Shown in pieces: positions 33,216-43,069 of a stretch of DNA of 64,000 bases; the stretch's first letter is position 1, and each line of letters begins with the position of its first letter. Made by a program: the position numbers and the translations under genes. Location of the stretch: positions 2,937,501-3,001,500 of the forward strand of contig NZ_CP118224.1 of NCBI RefSeq assembly GCF_030849025.1. Direction: 5' to 3'. The notes under the pieces were generated by a model. The model did no database searches and was not told where the DNA came from. It was given only the letters and a program-made list of their open reading frames with translations. This DNA is from Oceanimonas pelagia. GTDB taxonomy: Bacteria > Pseudomonadota > Gammaproteobacteria > Enterobacterales > Aeromonadaceae.

Positions 33216-33471
33216 GGAATTACTCGGCTGGCCGGGGGTGGCGCGACTATTGTGCCAAAAGCCCGCGCAAAGCACTACGAGTGCGGATGCTAGCGAAGCC
33301 GCCCTTGTGCACATCACCGCCACTGGGAACCCCCTTCAAAGATTGTGTATAGTGGATGACAGTGAAGCCGCCGCGGCTGAATACGCTGATTTGGGCATTG
33401 TTGAGTGGTCGTGCCTGAGCCCGGAAACCACCATACGCACCTGCTCCTGGCAAGCCAGGTAAGAGAACTCA
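33216..33471. other. Divergent hrpB/GGDEF-EAL gap
   Basis: 256 nt separating two divergent genes. I see no repeat copy and no convincing promoter. A short open frame across it (33238-33462) has no ribosome-binding site or recognisable product. Confidence 0.6.
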
Positions 33472-35697
33472 ATGCTTAAAGTCCGAACCAGCAGCCTGTA
33501 TACCCTGTTGGCATTTGTGTGCATTTTTGCCGCAGGGGCCTATTACACACACCTGAGCCTGCTGGCGGACCGCAAGGAGCAACTGCTGCTGATGGAAGAA
33601 GTGGTGGGCGTGCAGGCCGGCGCCATTGAGCGGCGCCTGACCCGCTCGCTGTCATCCACCTATATTCTCGCCCAGGAAGTACGGCGCAGTAACGGCCAGT
33701 TTCGGGATTTCGACAAATTCGCCGAAGAGGTCATGCAAACCCTGGGCGGCGTGTCCAACCTGCAACTGGCGCCGAACGGCATCACCGAAAAAACCTATCC
33801 GCTCGAAGGCAATGAAAAGGGCATAGGCCACAACCTGCTGCAGAGTGACCAACGCAAAAAGGAAGCCTGGCAGGCGATTCGCAGCAAAACCCTGACCCTG
33901 GCCGGCCCCTTTATGCTGGTGCAGGGACGTGTGGGCATGGTCGGGCGCAACCCGGTGTTTCTGGAGCAAAACGGTGAATCGCGCTTCTGGGGGTTTGCCA
34001 CAGCCCTGATTTACCTGGACGATTTGCTGGCCTTTACCGAGCTGGATCAGCTGCAGCAAAAAGGCTATGCCTTTACCCTCTCGCGCCTGCATCCCGACAC
34101 CGGCGAGGTGGATGTGTTTGCCCGCTCTCCCGGCAAGCTGGATGAACAGCGCGTCAGCAAAACCATTCGCGTGCCCAACGGCGAGTGGACCCTGACCATG
34201 AGCCGGCCCACCAATTTCACCCTGCCGGTGGTGCTGGGCATGACCCTCAGCCTGGTCACCGCCCTGGTGTTCGCGCTGCTGATACGCCGCATTCTGCGAG
34301 AGCCGGAGCGGTTGCGGGAGCTGGTCAAGCAGCAAACCGCCCAACTGGAGCAACTGGCCTTCAATGATGATCTTACCGGCCTGGCCAATCGCCGCTTTCT
34401 GACCGAGCAGCTGGAGCAGGCCATTCTGCACAGCCGGCGGGCGGGAGAACGTCTGGCGCTGATGTATCTGGATCTGGATGATTTCAAGCGCATCAATGAT
34501 TCCTCCGGCCATACCGACGGCGACCGGCTGCTGATTGAGGTGGGCCGGCGCCTGCGCGCCGCAGTAAGAAAAACCGACATCGTCGGACGGCTGGGCGGCG
34601 ACGAGTTCGCCGTGGTGCTGCTCAATATCAAAAGCGCCGACAATGCCCGGCGGATAGCCGAAAGCATCATCGCCAGCATCAGCAGACCGGTGTCCCTGGC
34701 CCAGCATGAAGCGGTGGTGGGCACCAGCATTGGCATTACCCTGGCGCCGGAAGACGGTACCAGCAGCGATGAACTGCTGCGTAACGCCGATCTGGCCATG
34801 TACGACTCGAAACGGGCCGGCAAGCTCCAGCTGTCTTTTTACAACCCGGTCATGCAGGAGCAGGCCCTGCACTCGGTCAGGCTCGAAAAGGAACTGCGTC
34901 TGGCCCTGGAGCAGCAGCAGTTTTTTCTGGTGTACCAGCCCGTGGTTTCCCTGACGAATGGCCGGGTAGAAAAATTTGAAGCCCTGCTGCGCTGGCATCA
35001 GCCGGGGCAGGGCGTGCAGAGTCCGGGCCATTTTATTGCCGTGGCCGAACTGACCGGCCTGATTGTGCCCATCGGCTACTGGGTTATAGAGGCGGCCTGC
35101 GGTTTTGTGCAGCGGCAGATGCAGACGGGGCGAACCGTCAAACCGGTGGCGGTCAACCTGAGTGTGTGTCAGTTGCGTGAAGCCAGCTTCGCGGAAAAGG
35201 TGCAGGCCCTGCTGGCACGCCTGAAGGTGCCGCCCGAGCTGCTGGAGCTGGAAATTACCGAGTCCATGCTGATGGAAAACGTCGATCTGGCCATGGTGTT
35301 GATTGAAAACCTGAAACGCCTGGGTATTCGCATTTCCATTGATGACTTCGGCACCGGCTACTCGTCGTTGTCGCAACTGCGCCAGCTGCCGGTGAACGCC
35401 CTGAAGATCGACCGCTCCTTTATCAGAGAGCTGGAAACCAGCCCGGTTGACCAGCAGATGGTGGAAGCCATTACCGCCATGGTGCACAAGCTGGGCCTCA
35501 GGGTGGTGGCCGAGGGTATAGAGACCGAACAGCAAATGTGGCTGCTCAGGGACATCGGCTGCGACCACGGCCAGGGTTTTCTGTTTGCCCGGCCACTCGC
35601 CCTGGAACAGGCCCTGCAATACCGCGGTCATGACGCCCTGAGGGCGATCACGGGTGCCCGGCCGGGCCATCCATGCGGCGCGGCCGCCGCCGGTTAG
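33472..35697 (+). CDS. Membrane GGDEF-EAL cyclic-di-GMP protein
   Basis: Dual-domain enzyme predicted to make and/or degrade cyclic di-GMP. 741 aa: membrane span (about residues 8-28), a periplasmic sensor region (about 29-240, CHASE-like), second span (about 247-268), GGDEF domain (about 285-450) with intact RLGGDEFAV, and EAL domain (about 460-720). EAL hallmarks are intact: EALLRW, the NLS segment, LEITES, DDFGTGYSSL, KIDRSF and VVAEGIET. Both activities could therefore be functional. It sits between hrpB and thpR, adjacent in E. coli, so it looks like an insertion into a conserved neighbourhood. Confidence 0.9.
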   Translation: MLKVRTSSLYTLLAFVCIFAAGAYYTHLSLLADRKEQLLLMEEVVGVQAGAIERRLTRSLSSTYILAQEVRRSNGQFRDFDKFAEEVMQTLGGVSNLQLAPNGITEKTYPLEGNEKGIGHNLLQSDQRKKEAWQAIRSKTLTLAGPFMLVQGRVGMVGRNPVFLEQNGESRFWGFATALIYLDDLLAFTELDQLQQKGYAFTLSRLHPDTGEVDVFARSPGKLDEQRVSKTIRVPNGEWTLTMSRPTNFTLPVVLGMTLSLVTALVFALLIRRILREPERLRELVKQQTAQLEQLAFNDDLTGLANRRFLTEQLEQAILHSRRAGERLALMYLDLDDFKRINDSSGHTDGDRLLIEVGRRLRAAVRKTDIVGRLGGDEFAVVLLNIKSADNARRIAESIIASISRPVSLAQHEAVVGTSIGITLAPEDGTSSDELLRNADLAMYDSKRAGKLQLSFYNPVMQEQALHSVRLEKELRLALEQQQFFLVYQPVVSLTNGRVEKFEALLRWHQPGQGVQSPGHFIAVAELTGLIVPIGYWVIEAACGFVQRQMQTGRTVKPVAVNLSVCQLREASFAEKVQALLARLKVPPELLELEITESMLMENVDLAMVLIENLKRLGIRISIDDFGTGYSSLSQLRQLPVNALKIDRSFIRELETSPVDQQMVEAITAMVHKLGLRVVAEGIETEQQMWLLRDIGCDHGQGFLFARPLALEQALQYRGHDALRAITGARPGHPCGAAAAG

Positions 35698-35717
35698 CCA
35701 CAACCTTGAGGAAGCAC

Positions 35718-36239
35718 ATGGCCAAACACGACAACCGGCTGTTTCTGGCCTTTCCCGCCGAGACGCTGGCCTCACCACTGAAAAAACTGCAGCAGCGGCT
35801 GGACTTGCCCGGCCGGCGCATTCCGCCGCACCAGCTGCACCTGACCCTGCACTTTCTTGGCCAGTGCACTCCGGAGCAACAGACGTCCCTGCTTCAGCAA
35901 CTGGACAGACTGCCCCTGCCCGCCCTTGAGCTGGTGCTGGACCGGCTGGGCTGCTTTCCCCGGGCCGGCGTGGTCTGGCTGGGGCCGAGCCGTCCGCCAG
36001 CGGCGTTAATGGCGCTGGCCGACACCGTGGAGCTAAAATGCCGCGCTCCGGGGGTGGGCAAACCCCACAAGGCCTACCGCCCGCACATCACCCTGTTTCG
36101 CCACTGCACCACCGCTGCGCTGCCCGCCATTCCCTCCATGCATTACCGGCCCGAGGCGCTGTGCCTGTACCGCTCCACCCTGACCGACCAGGGACCGGAG
36201 TACCACTGCCTCAAGCGCTGGGAGCTGAAGAGGGAATAG
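35718..36239 (+). CDS. thpR: RNA 2',3'-cyclic phosphodiesterase
   Basis: 2H-family enzyme (formerly LigT) that opens 2',3'-cyclic phosphates or joins tRNA halves in vitro. 173 aa from ATG 35718; an upstream in-frame codon at 35673 falls inside the previous gene. The two H-x-T/S-x motifs are LHLTLHFLG (about residue 40) and PHITLFR (about residue 127). It begins 20 nt after the GGDEF-EAL gene and is convergent with sfsA. Confidence 0.92.
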   Translation: MAKHDNRLFLAFPAETLASPLKKLQQRLDLPGRRIPPHQLHLTLHFLGQCTPEQQTSLLQQLDRLPLPALELVLDRLGCFPRAGVVWLGPSRPPAALMALADTVELKCRAPGVGKPHKAYRPHITLFRHCTTAALPAIPSMHYRPEALCLYRSTLTDQGPEYHCLKRWELKRE

Positions 36240-36290
36240 GGACTGGGGATTAGGGAATGGGTAACTACACAAACAGCGCCGGGTTGACTT

Positions 36291-36484
36291 GCGGTGATAA
36301 CCGGGATTGCCGTATTCGACCGTCACATGCCAGGGATGGCATGTGCCGAGCGTCCATGGGGCGAGTTTGCTCGCCGCGACGAAGTAAAAAAGCCTGACCG
36401 AACATTGAGTATGTTCGCAGCAGGCTTTTTTGTTGAGTGGCATTTAATGAAGCGTGTCGAAGGAGGCAACCCGGTTATCGCTGC
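36291..36484 (-). repeat. Structured intergenic repeat, copy D (long form)
   Basis: 194 nt, reversed. Outer arms GCGGTGATAACCGGG (36291-36305) and CCCGGTTATCGCTGC (36470-36484) pair at 13 of 15 positions. The inner stem is TTCGAC/GTCGAA; the constant hairpin is a variant with ACATGCC/GGCATGT arms. Hairpin 1 is replaced by an inserted module of about 85 nt: a GGCGAG/CTCGCC hairpin and the hairpin at 36386-36431. Confidence 0.85.
36386..36431. terminator. Nested hairpin, probable bidirectional terminator in copy D
   Basis: An 11-bp stem AAAAAAGCCTG/CAGGCTTTTTT encloses a 24-nt loop that itself forms a CGAACAT/ATGTTCG hairpin. The A6 and T6 flanks make it terminator-like in both directions between convergent thpR and sfsA. 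The loop is 23/24 identical to the long-form copy at 45770-45815, where the stem sequence is different but still paired. Confidence 0.75.
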
Positions 36485-36527
36485 ACGGCGCCGATCCCAC
36501 AGGCGGCCTTCAACGGCACCTCGGTGT

Positions 36528-37232
36528 TTAAACCTTCACCGATACCGGCTGGGTCAGGGTCATGCCCTCCGGGGAAATCTCGGCTTTCCAGGCCAGGCAT
36601 TCCACACCCGCGGCCACGGCCTCGCGCACCAGAGCGGCATATTTTGAATCCAGATGTTCGGCGGGGCTGACCCGCTCAATGCCGGTGTGCAACACGCAAA
36701 ACAGCATCACGGCTCTGTGCCCGGCCTGAGCGCATTCCATCAGCTCGCGCACATGCTTCTGTGCCCGCACGCTCTGGGTATCGGGAAAAAAGCCCTGTCC
36801 TTCCCCTTCGTGCAGGGTCACGCTTTTCACCTCCACATAACAGTCGGGCCGGCCGGGGCCGCTCAGCAGAAAATCGATACGGCTGTTCTCGGCGCCGTAA
36901 CGCACTTCGGCACGCACTTGTTCATAGCCGGCCAGCGCCGGTATGCGCTGCTCGGCCAGGGCCTCGGCCACCAGCTGGTTGGCCCGGGCGGTGTTGACGC
37001 AGATAAAGTCTCCGGCGTCGTCCCGGCAGAGCTCCCAGGTATGGGCATACTTGCGCCTGGGGTTGTCGGCGGTGGAGTAATACACGGTCCAGCCCGGCTC
37101 GGCACAACCGGTCATGCGGCCGGTATTGGGGCAATGCAGCGTCAGTATTTGATCGTCGACGATAATGTCGGCCAGAAAGCGTTTATAACGCTGGATCAGT
37201 CGTCCGCGGCCCAGCATGGAGGAAAAACGCAA
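36528..37232 (-). CDS. sfsA: Sugar fermentation stimulation protein A
   Basis: Conserved DNA-binding-like nuclease-fold protein of uncertain role. I place the start at TTG 37232: it gives 234 aa, exactly the E. coli length, and aligns without gaps ([15 protein letters not shown] against the E. coli N-terminus). AGGT lies 6 nt upstream. The first in-frame ATG (37217) would remove five residues; an upstream frame to 37340 is unrelated. Core motifs: [41 protein letters not shown]. Next to dksA, as in E. coli. Confidence 0.88.
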   Translation of the reverse strand: MRFSSMLGRGRLIQRYKRFLADIIVDDQILTLHCPNTGRMTGCAEPGWTVYYSTADNPRRKYAHTWELCRDDAGDFICVNTARANQLVAEALAEQRIPALAGYEQVRAEVRYGAENSRIDFLLSGPGRPDCYVEVKSVTLHEGEGQGFFPDTQSVRAQKHVRELMECAQAGHRAVMLFCVLHTGIERVSPAEHLDSKYAALVREAVAAGVECLAWKAEISPEGMTLTQPVSVKV

Positions 37233-37432
37233 AATAATACCTATAGTTGTTGGAATAACAGGATAATGGTAACCGTAGCAGGGCCGGGGGCTCCAGCCTT
37301 GAAAAGCGCAGGGCCCGCCCCCATCTGGTGAGCTCACCAAAGAGGATGCCGCCGCTTTGGGTTGTCAGGGTGGTTTGCCAACACCGGCGGCTGTTGCCGG
37401 TGGACCACTTTCGCAGAAACAGCACGGTAAAA

Positions 37433-37462
37433 TTGCGTTGCCAATATGCTTTCTGCTATAGA
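37433..37462 (+). promoter_or_regulatory. Candidate dksA promoter
   Basis: TTGCGT (37433-37438) and TATAGA (37457-37462) are 18 nt apart, about 50 nt before the dksA start. Both hexamers are only fair matches to sigma-70 consensus. Confidence 0.4.
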
Positions 37463-37515
37463 TAGCCGCTTCTCAAGTTAGGTTGGCGCAATATTTGCTT
37501 TTTAGGAGATACGGA

Positions 37516-37968
37516 ATGCCAGCAGTCGAAACCAAAAAATCTCTCGGTATTCTGGCTATTGCCGGTGTTGAGCCCTACCAGGCCAAGCCCGACGAAGAAT
37601 ACATGAACGAAGCGCAGAAAACGCACTTCCGCAAGATTCTGGGCGCCTGGCGCAATCAATTGCGCGAAGAAGTGGATCGTACCGTGGGCCACATGAAGGA
37701 CGAGGCGGCCAACTTCCCCGATCCGGTAGACAGAGCCGCCCAGGAAGAAGAATTCGCTCTTGAGCTGCGCGCCCGGGATCGGGAACGCAAGCTGATCAAG
37801 AAGATCGAAAAGACCCTGCAGAAAATCGAGGACGACGACTTCGGTTTTTGCGAGCACTGTGGCGTGGAAATCGGTATTCGCCGTCTGGAAGCCCGCCCCA
37901 CCGCCGACCTGTGCATCGACTGCAAGACTCTGGCCGAGATCAAGGAAAAGCAGATGGCCGGTTACTGA
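37516..37968 (+). CDS. dksA: RNA polymerase-binding factor DksA
   Basis: Secondary-channel factor that works with ppGpp to control rRNA and amino acid promoters. 150 aa from ATG 37516, after a GGAG site. Acidic tip residues lie in the coiled-coil stretch [20 protein letters not shown] (tip DPVDRA). The zinc finger CEHC...CIDC is intact. Followed by gluQ, pcnB and folK, the E. coli order. Confidence 0.97.
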   Translation: MPAVETKKSLGILAIAGVEPYQAKPDEEYMNEAQKTHFRKILGAWRNQLREEVDRTVGHMKDEAANFPDPVDRAAQEEEFALELRARDRERKLIKKIEKTLQKIEDDDFGFCEHCGVEIGIRRLEARPTADLCIDCKTLAEIKEKQMAGY

Positions 37969-37984
37969 TCGGCCTGATTACGCC

Positions 37985-38908
37985 ATGAACACCACAGCGC
38001 CCGACCGCTACACTGGGCGCTTTGCCCCCTCTCCCAGCGGTCCTCTTCATTTTGGCTCCCTTGTCGCCGCCCTCGGCAGTTACCTGCAGGCCCGCAGCCT
38101 GGCGGGACGATGGCTGGTGCGCATGGAAGACCTGGACCCACCCCGGGAAGTCCCCGGCGCCGCCGACGACATATTGCGCACCCTGGAGGCCCTGGGCCTG
38201 CACTGGGACGGCGAACTGGTGTATCAGAGCCGGCGCCACGGCCGTTATCGGGAAATACTGAACGACTGGGCCGGCCGCGGCCTGACCTACCACTGCCACT
38301 GCACCCGCAAGCAGATCGCCGCCGCCGGTGGCCTGTATACCGGCCACTGCCGCGAACTGGGCTTGCCGGAACAAAACGCGGCCGTACGGCTGAACATGAC
38401 CACGCCCGTCTATGGCTTTCACGATCGGCTGCAGGGCGAAGTGAACGTGGCCGACGCGCTGGCCGAAGAAGACTTTATCGTGCGCCGGCGCGACGGCCTT
38501 TATGCCTACAACCTGGCGGTGGTGATCGACGACATGGACGCCGGCGTCACCGAAGTGGTGCGCGGCGCCGACCTGCTGGAGCCCACGGTGCGCCAGATCG
38601 CCCTCTACCGGCTGCTGCACGCCCCCGAGCCCGGCTGGCTGCACCTGCCACTGGCGGTGCACGGCGGCCACAAGCTGTCGAAACAGAACCATGCGCCGGC
38701 CCTTGATACCCGCGCCCCGGGCCCGGCCCTGTGGCAGGCGCTGGCCTTTCTCGGCCAGCGGCCCCCGGCGGAACTGTTCGGTGCCGGCACGGCCGAGCTG
38801 CTGGCCTGGGCGGTGCCCAACTGGCGGCTGGAGCGGGTGCCCAGGGGGCCGCACATCGAGCTGAATTGCGCCGACAGTTCGCATTTTCAGCGCCCTGCGC
38901 TATCATAG
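37985..38908 (+). CDS. gluQ: Glutamyl-Q tRNA(Asp) synthetase
   Basis: Truncated GluRS paralogue that glutamylates the queuosine base of tRNA-Asp. 307 aa from ATG 37985, without the anticodon-binding domain of true GluRS. The HIGH-like segment is [12 protein letters not shown] (about residue 16) and the KMSKS-like element is GHKLSKQN (about residue 230). Zinc-binding cysteines/histidines occur in [10 protein letters not shown] and YTGHCREL. It starts 16 nt after dksA, and a longer frame into dksA is only read-through. Confidence 0.93.
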   Translation: MNTTAPDRYTGRFAPSPSGPLHFGSLVAALGSYLQARSLAGRWLVRMEDLDPPREVPGAADDILRTLEALGLHWDGELVYQSRRHGRYREILNDWAGRGLTYHCHCTRKQIAAAGGLYTGHCRELGLPEQNAAVRLNMTTPVYGFHDRLQGEVNVADALAEEDFIVRRRDGLYAYNLAVVIDDMDAGVTEVVRGADLLEPTVRQIALYRLLHAPEPGWLHLPLAVHGGHKLSKQNHAPALDTRAPGPALWQALAFLGQRPPAELFGAGTAELLAWAVPNWRLERVPRGPHIELNCADSSHFQRPALS

Positions 38909-38947
38909 TGCGCCGATTTTTCAACCCCGAGCCCCGCGAGGTGTCCC

Positions 38948-40330
38948 ATTTTTTCCCAGATTGCCGGCTTTTGTAAAAAGCTGCTGACCCGACAACAGGA
39001 GGCGTTGCCCTTGCAACCCGTGGTACTGACGCGCGACCAGCACGGTATTTCGCGCCGACAAATCAGTGAGAACGCCCTCAAGGTACTCTATCGCCTGAAC
39101 AAGGCAGGCTTTGACGCCTACCTGGTGGGCGGTGGCGTGCGCGACCTGCTGCTGGGGCGCCAGCCCAAGGACTTCGACGTGGCCACCAACGCCACGCCCG
39201 AGCAGGTCAAGGGGCTGTTCAGCAACTGCCGGCTGGTGGGACGCCGCTTTCGCCTGGCCCACGTGCTGTTTGGCCGCGACGTGATCGAGGTGGCCACCTT
39301 TCGCGGCCATCACCACAGCGTCAACACCAGCAAGCACATCTCCGCCCGCTCCAAGGAAGGCATGCTGCTGCGCGACAATGTCTACGGCACCATCGAGGAA
39401 GACGCCGAGCGCCGCGACTTCACCGTCAACGCCCTTTACTACAACATTGCCGACTTCACCGTGCACGGCTTTGCCGGCGGCCTGGCGGATCTGGAGGCCC
39501 GCCGTCTGGAGCTGATTGGCGACCCGGAAACCCGCTACCGGGAAGATCCGGTGCGCATGCTGCGGGCGGTGCGCTTCTCCGCCAAACTGGGGCTGTCCAT
39601 CAGCCCGCGCACCGAGGCCCCGATCAAGGAGCTGGCGCCGCTGCTGGCCGATATTCCCCCGGCCCGGCTGTTTGAGGAAACCCTCAAGCTGCTGCTGGCC
39701 GGCCAGGGCGTGGAAACCTACCGCCAGTTACAGCACTACGGCCTGTTCGCGCCCCTGTTTCCGGAAGCCGCCGAGGTCATGGGACGGGGCAACAACCGCT
39801 ACGGTCGCTTTATCGAGCTGGCTCTGGCCAACACCGACGAACGTATTGCCCAGGATCTGCGGGTGACCCCCGCCTTCCTCTACGCCGCGCTGCTGTGGGG
39901 CCCGGTGGAAACCCGCACTCAGGAGTTCGTCAACGAGGGTGGCCTGGGCTATCACGACGCCTTTATGCTGGCCGCCGACGACGTTATTGGCCGCCAGGTG
40001 AAAAGCGTGGCCATACCGCGCCGCTTCAGTACCGTGGTACGAGACATCTGGATGCTGCAGGACCGGCTCACCAAACGCGCCGGCAAACGCCCGTTCCGCT
40101 TGCTGGAACACCCCAAGTTCCGCGCCGGTTACGATTTTCTGCTGCTGCGGGCCGAGCTGGATCCACGGCTGCGCGAGCTGGCCGACTGGTGGACCGAGTT
40201 CCAGCAGGCCAACCCGGTGGATCGTCAGCAACTGAGCCGCAACAGTCAGCGGGACAACGGCCATAACGACGGTGGCGAGCGCAAACGCAAGCGTCCCCGC
40301 CGCCGGCCGCGCCGGAGAAAAGAGTCGTGA
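38948..40330 (+). CDS. pcnB: Poly(A) polymerase I, probable ATT start
   Basis: Adds poly(A) tails that target RNAs for decay. I place the start at ATT 38948, giving 460 aa. The N-terminus (M)[14 protein letters not shown] aligns residue by residue with E. coli PcnB, which is known to initiate at AUU, and a GAGG site lies 6 nt upstream. The first conventional alternative is TTG 39005, which would drop 19 homologous residues. Core motifs: [11 protein letters not shown] (about residue 60), the catalytic DFD in KDFDVATNA, and [13 protein letters not shown]. The C-terminus is very basic ([11 protein letters not shown]). GTG of folK overlaps the stop. Confidence 0.9.
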   Translation: MFSQIAGFCKKLLTRQQEALPLQPVVLTRDQHGISRRQISENALKVLYRLNKAGFDAYLVGGGVRDLLLGRQPKDFDVATNATPEQVKGLFSNCRLVGRRFRLAHVLFGRDVIEVATFRGHHHSVNTSKHISARSKEGMLLRDNVYGTIEEDAERRDFTVNALYYNIADFTVHGFAGGLADLEARRLELIGDPETRYREDPVRMLRAVRFSAKLGLSISPRTEAPIKELAPLLADIPPARLFEETLKLLLAGQGVETYRQLQHYGLFAPLFPEAAEVMGRGNNRYGRFIELALANTDERIAQDLRVTPAFLYAALLWGPVETRTQEFVNEGGLGYHDAFMLAADDVIGRQVKSVAIPRRFSTVVRDIWMLQDRLTKRAGKRPFRLLEHPKFRAGYDFLLLRAELDPRLRELADWWTEFQQANPVDRQQLSRNSQRDNGHNDGGERKRKRPRRRPRRRKES

Positions 40331-40815
40331 CCACCGTTTACGTCGCCCTGGGTGCCAATCTGAATGCCCCCCTGGCGCGCATTCGCGCCGCCCAGCAGGC
40401 CCTGCAGACGCTGGCCGAGCCCGGCAGCCTGCGCCACTCGCCGCTGTATTGCAGCAAACCCATGGGCCCGGCCGATCAGCCGGACTACATCAACGGTGTC
40501 TCGGTGTTTGACACCGAGCTGGCCCCTCACGCCCTGCTCGATGCCCTGCAAGGCATCGAGCAGCGTGAAGGCCGGGTGCGCAAGGACGAACGCTGGGGCC
40601 CCCGGGCGCTCGATCTCGACCTGCTGCTCTATGGTGAGCAGCGTATCGACGACGAGCGCCTGACCGTGCCCCACTACGGCATGAAGCAACGGGAATTCGT
40701 ACTCTATCCGCTGGCAGATCTGGCCCCCGGCCTGATTTTACCCTGCGGCACCCCCCTCTCCTCCCTGCTGCAACAGTGCTCCCTTAACGGCATGACTCCA
40801 CTGCCCGAGCAGTAA
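40327..40815 (+). CDS. folK: HPPK, folate biosynthesis pyrophosphokinase
   Basis: Transfers pyrophosphate from ATP to 6-hydroxymethyl-7,8-dihydropterin. 162 aa, starting at GTG 40327 that overlaps the pcnB TGA (GTGA). YVALGANL begins the fold, and the family signature [15 protein letters not shown] (about residue 90) is complete, including the two magnesium-binding aspartates. panB follows 11 nt later. Confidence 0.95.
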   Translation: MTTVYVALGANLNAPLARIRAAQQALQTLAEPGSLRHSPLYCSKPMGPADQPDYINGVSVFDTELAPHALLDALQGIEQREGRVRKDERWGPRALDLDLLLYGEQRIDDERLTVPHYGMKQREFVLYPLADLAPGLILPCGTPLSSLLQQCSLNGMTPLPEQ

Positions 40816-40826
40816 CAGGAAACCAT

Positions 40827-41621
40827 ATGAGCAAAATCACCACCGCCCGGCTGCAGGCCATGAAGCAGGCCGGGGACAAGATCGCCATGATCACCGCCTA
40901 TGACGCCACCTTTGCCACCCTGTTTGAACAGGCGGGCGTGCACGCCATTCTGATTGGCGACTCCCTTGGCATGGTGCTGCAGGGCGAAAGCAGCACCCTT
41001 GGGGTAACCGTGGACGACATGGCCTACCACACCCGCTGTGTGGCCAACGGCTGCGAAAAGGCATTTATCGTCGCCGATATGCCGTTCATGAGCTACAACA
41101 CGCCCGAGCAGGCCTGCACCAATGCCGCCCAACTGATGCGCGCCGGGGCCCATATGGTGAAGCTGGAAGGCGGCGACTGGCTGGCCGACACCGTGCAGCA
41201 GCTCACCCGCCAGGGCGTGCCGGTGTGCGGCCACCTGGGACTGACGCCCCAGTCGGTGCACGTGTTCGGCGGTTTCAAGCTGCAGGGCCGCGAAACCGAG
41301 CAGGCCGAACAGATCAAGCATCACGCCCGGACGCTGGAAGCCGCCGGCATTCAGCTGCTGGTGCTGGAGTGCGTACCCAGCCCCCTGGCCGCCGACATCA
41401 GCCGCATGCTGTCGATTCCGGTCATCGGCATCGGTGCCGGTGCCGGCACCGACGGCCAGGTGCTGGTGATGCAGGACGCCCTGGGCCTGACCTCCGGCTA
41501 TGTGCCCAAATTCACCAAGAACTTTCTCGCCGACGGCGGCAATGTAAAGGCCGCCATCGAGACCTATGTGGCCGAGGTGGCCGCAGGCCGCTTTCCCGGT
41601 CCCGAGCACAGCTTTAACTGA
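40827..41621 (+). CDS. panB: Ketopantoate hydroxymethyltransferase
   Basis: First committed step to pantothenate: transfers a hydroxymethyl group from methylene-THF to ketoisovalerate. 264 aa, the E. coli length. Mg-binding aspartates are in IGDSLGMVLQG (about residue 45) and ADMPFMSY (about residue 84); VKLEGG follows. First of panBCD, which here is contiguous with folK. Confidence 0.97.
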   Translation: MSKITTARLQAMKQAGDKIAMITAYDATFATLFEQAGVHAILIGDSLGMVLQGESSTLGVTVDDMAYHTRCVANGCEKAFIVADMPFMSYNTPEQACTNAAQLMRAGAHMVKLEGGDWLADTVQQLTRQGVPVCGHLGLTPQSVHVFGGFKLQGRETEQAEQIKHHARTLEAAGIQLLVLECVPSPLAADISRMLSIPVIGIGAGAGTDGQVLVMQDALGLTSGYVPKFTKNFLADGGNVKAAIETYVAEVAAGRFPGPEHSFN

Positions 41622-41630
41622 GGAATTGCC

Positions 41631-42476
41631 ATGCAACTGGTCAGTACCATTGAGCCGCTGCGCGCCACCATCAGCGAGTGGCGCCGCGCCGGACTGCGCA
41701 TCGGCTTTGTGCCCACCATGGGCAACCTGCACGACGGCCACCTGGAGCTGGTGCGCCGGGCCCGTGAAACAGCCGACAAGGTGGTGGTGAGCATTTTCGT
41801 CAACCCCCTGCAGTTTGACCGGGCCGCCGATCTGGCCGCCTACCCGCGCACCCTGGAGCAGGACTGCGAACGCCTGGGCGAGCTGGCGGAGCTGGTGTTT
41901 ACCCCCACCCCCGAGCTGATGTACCCCAACGGTCAGCATCAGCAGACCAAGGTCAGCGTGCCCGGAGTATCCGAGGTGCTGGAAGGCGCCCTGCGCCCGG
42001 GCCATTTCGACGGCGTGAGCACCGTGGTGTGCAAGCTGTTCAACCTGGTGCAGCCGGACGTCGCCTGCTTTGGCGAAAAGGACTACCAGCAGCTGGCACT
42101 GATCCGTAAAATGACCGCCGATCTCAACCTGCCGGTGGAGATTATCGGCGTGCCCACGGTGCGCGCCGACGACGGCCTGGCGCTGAGCTCCCGTAACGGT
42201 TATCTGACCGAGGCCGAGCGGGCGCTGGCGCCGGAACTGGCCGCCACCATGAACTGGCTGGCCGAGCGGCTGGCTGCCGGCGAACGCGACCTCGAACGGC
42301 TGGCCGCCGATGGCCGCGCCCGGCTCGACAGCGCCGGTTTTCGTACCGACGGCATCGACATGGTGGATGCCGATACCCTGACCCCGCTGACCGGAGAAAG
42401 CCGGGCGGTGGTGATCCTGATGGCCGCCTTTCTGGGCAAGGCCAGACTGATCGACAACCAGGTGGTGGCACTGTAG
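41631..42476 (+). CDS. panC: Pantothenate synthetase
   Basis: Condenses pantoate with beta-alanine using ATP. 281 aa, beginning [11 protein letters not shown]. The nucleotidyltransferase motif is [14 protein letters not shown] (about residue 27), with FVNPLQF and GEKDYQQL further on; all match the family. It lies 9 nt after panB. Confidence 0.97.
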   Translation: MQLVSTIEPLRATISEWRRAGLRIGFVPTMGNLHDGHLELVRRARETADKVVVSIFVNPLQFDRAADLAAYPRTLEQDCERLGELAELVFTPTPELMYPNGQHQQTKVSVPGVSEVLEGALRPGHFDGVSTVVCKLFNLVQPDVACFGEKDYQQLALIRKMTADLNLPVEIIGVPTVRADDGLALSSRNGYLTEAERALAPELAATMNWLAERLAAGERDLERLAADGRARLDSAGFRTDGIDMVDADTLTPLTGESRAVVILMAAFLGKARLIDNQVVAL

Positions 42477-42597
42477 AACCATCATCGTTTTTTGGCAGGA
42501 TAGCCGGACGGGGCGCAGGCAGTGCAGCCCCGATCGCATTGGCACGGTGATCCCGCCCTTTACGCCTCCAAGGCGGTAACAACGGAGACAAGTGAAC

Positions 42598-42984
42598 ATG
42601 GACATGCAACGCATCATGCTCAGGGGCAAACTGCACCAGGCCCGGGTAACCCACGCCGAGCTCAACTACGAAGGCTCCTGCGCCATCGATCAGGATTTGC
42701 TGGACGCGGTCAATATTCGTGAATACGAGCAAATCGACATTTATAACATCGAGAACGGCGAACGTTTTCACACCTACGCCATTGCCGGCGAACGGGGCTC
42801 AAAGATGATCTCCCTGAACGGCGCCGCCGCCCGCAAGGCCGCCGTAGGCGACCGCATCATCATCTGCGCCTACGCCCCCATGAGCGAGCAGCAGATAGAA
42901 ACCTACTCGCCCAACCTGGTCTACCTGGACGCCGGCAACAACATAGTCCGCACCAGCAAGAACATTCCGCTGCAACTGGCCTGA
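42598..42984 (+). CDS. panD: Aspartate 1-decarboxylase
   Basis: Pyruvoyl enzyme that makes beta-alanine from aspartate. Self-processing site GS in YEGSCAID. Three in-frame starts are possible: GTG 42592, ATG 42598 and ATG 42604. The last gives 126 aa and places the cleavage serine at residue 25 as in E. coli, but its distance from the GGAG site is long; 42598 is a compromise. Separated from panC by about 120 nt, so it may also have its own promoter. A terminator follows. Confidence 0.93.
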   Translation: MDMQRIMLRGKLHQARVTHAELNYEGSCAIDQDLLDAVNIREYEQIDIYNIENGERFHTYAIAGERGSKMISLNGAAARKAAVGDRIIICAYAPMSEQQIETYSPNLVYLDAGNNIVRTSKNIPLQLA

Positions 42985-43011
42985 ACGCCGGTTTTCACCG
43001 CGGTAAACAAC

Positions 43012-43037
43012 AAAGGCAGCCAACTGGCTGCCTTTTT
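43012..43037 (+). terminator. Terminator after panD
   Basis: AAAGGCAGCC/GGCTGCCTTT with an AACT loop, running into five Ts. It closes the folK-panBCD run; yadH is convergent. Confidence 0.88.
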
Positions 43038-43069
43038 GCTTGATGGTTGCTCTCCGGTCTCGCGGCCGT

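Noticed and set aside
33238-33462. A 74-aa frame between hrpB and the GGDEF-EAL gene
   Set aside because: Crosses a divergent promoter region without coding signals.
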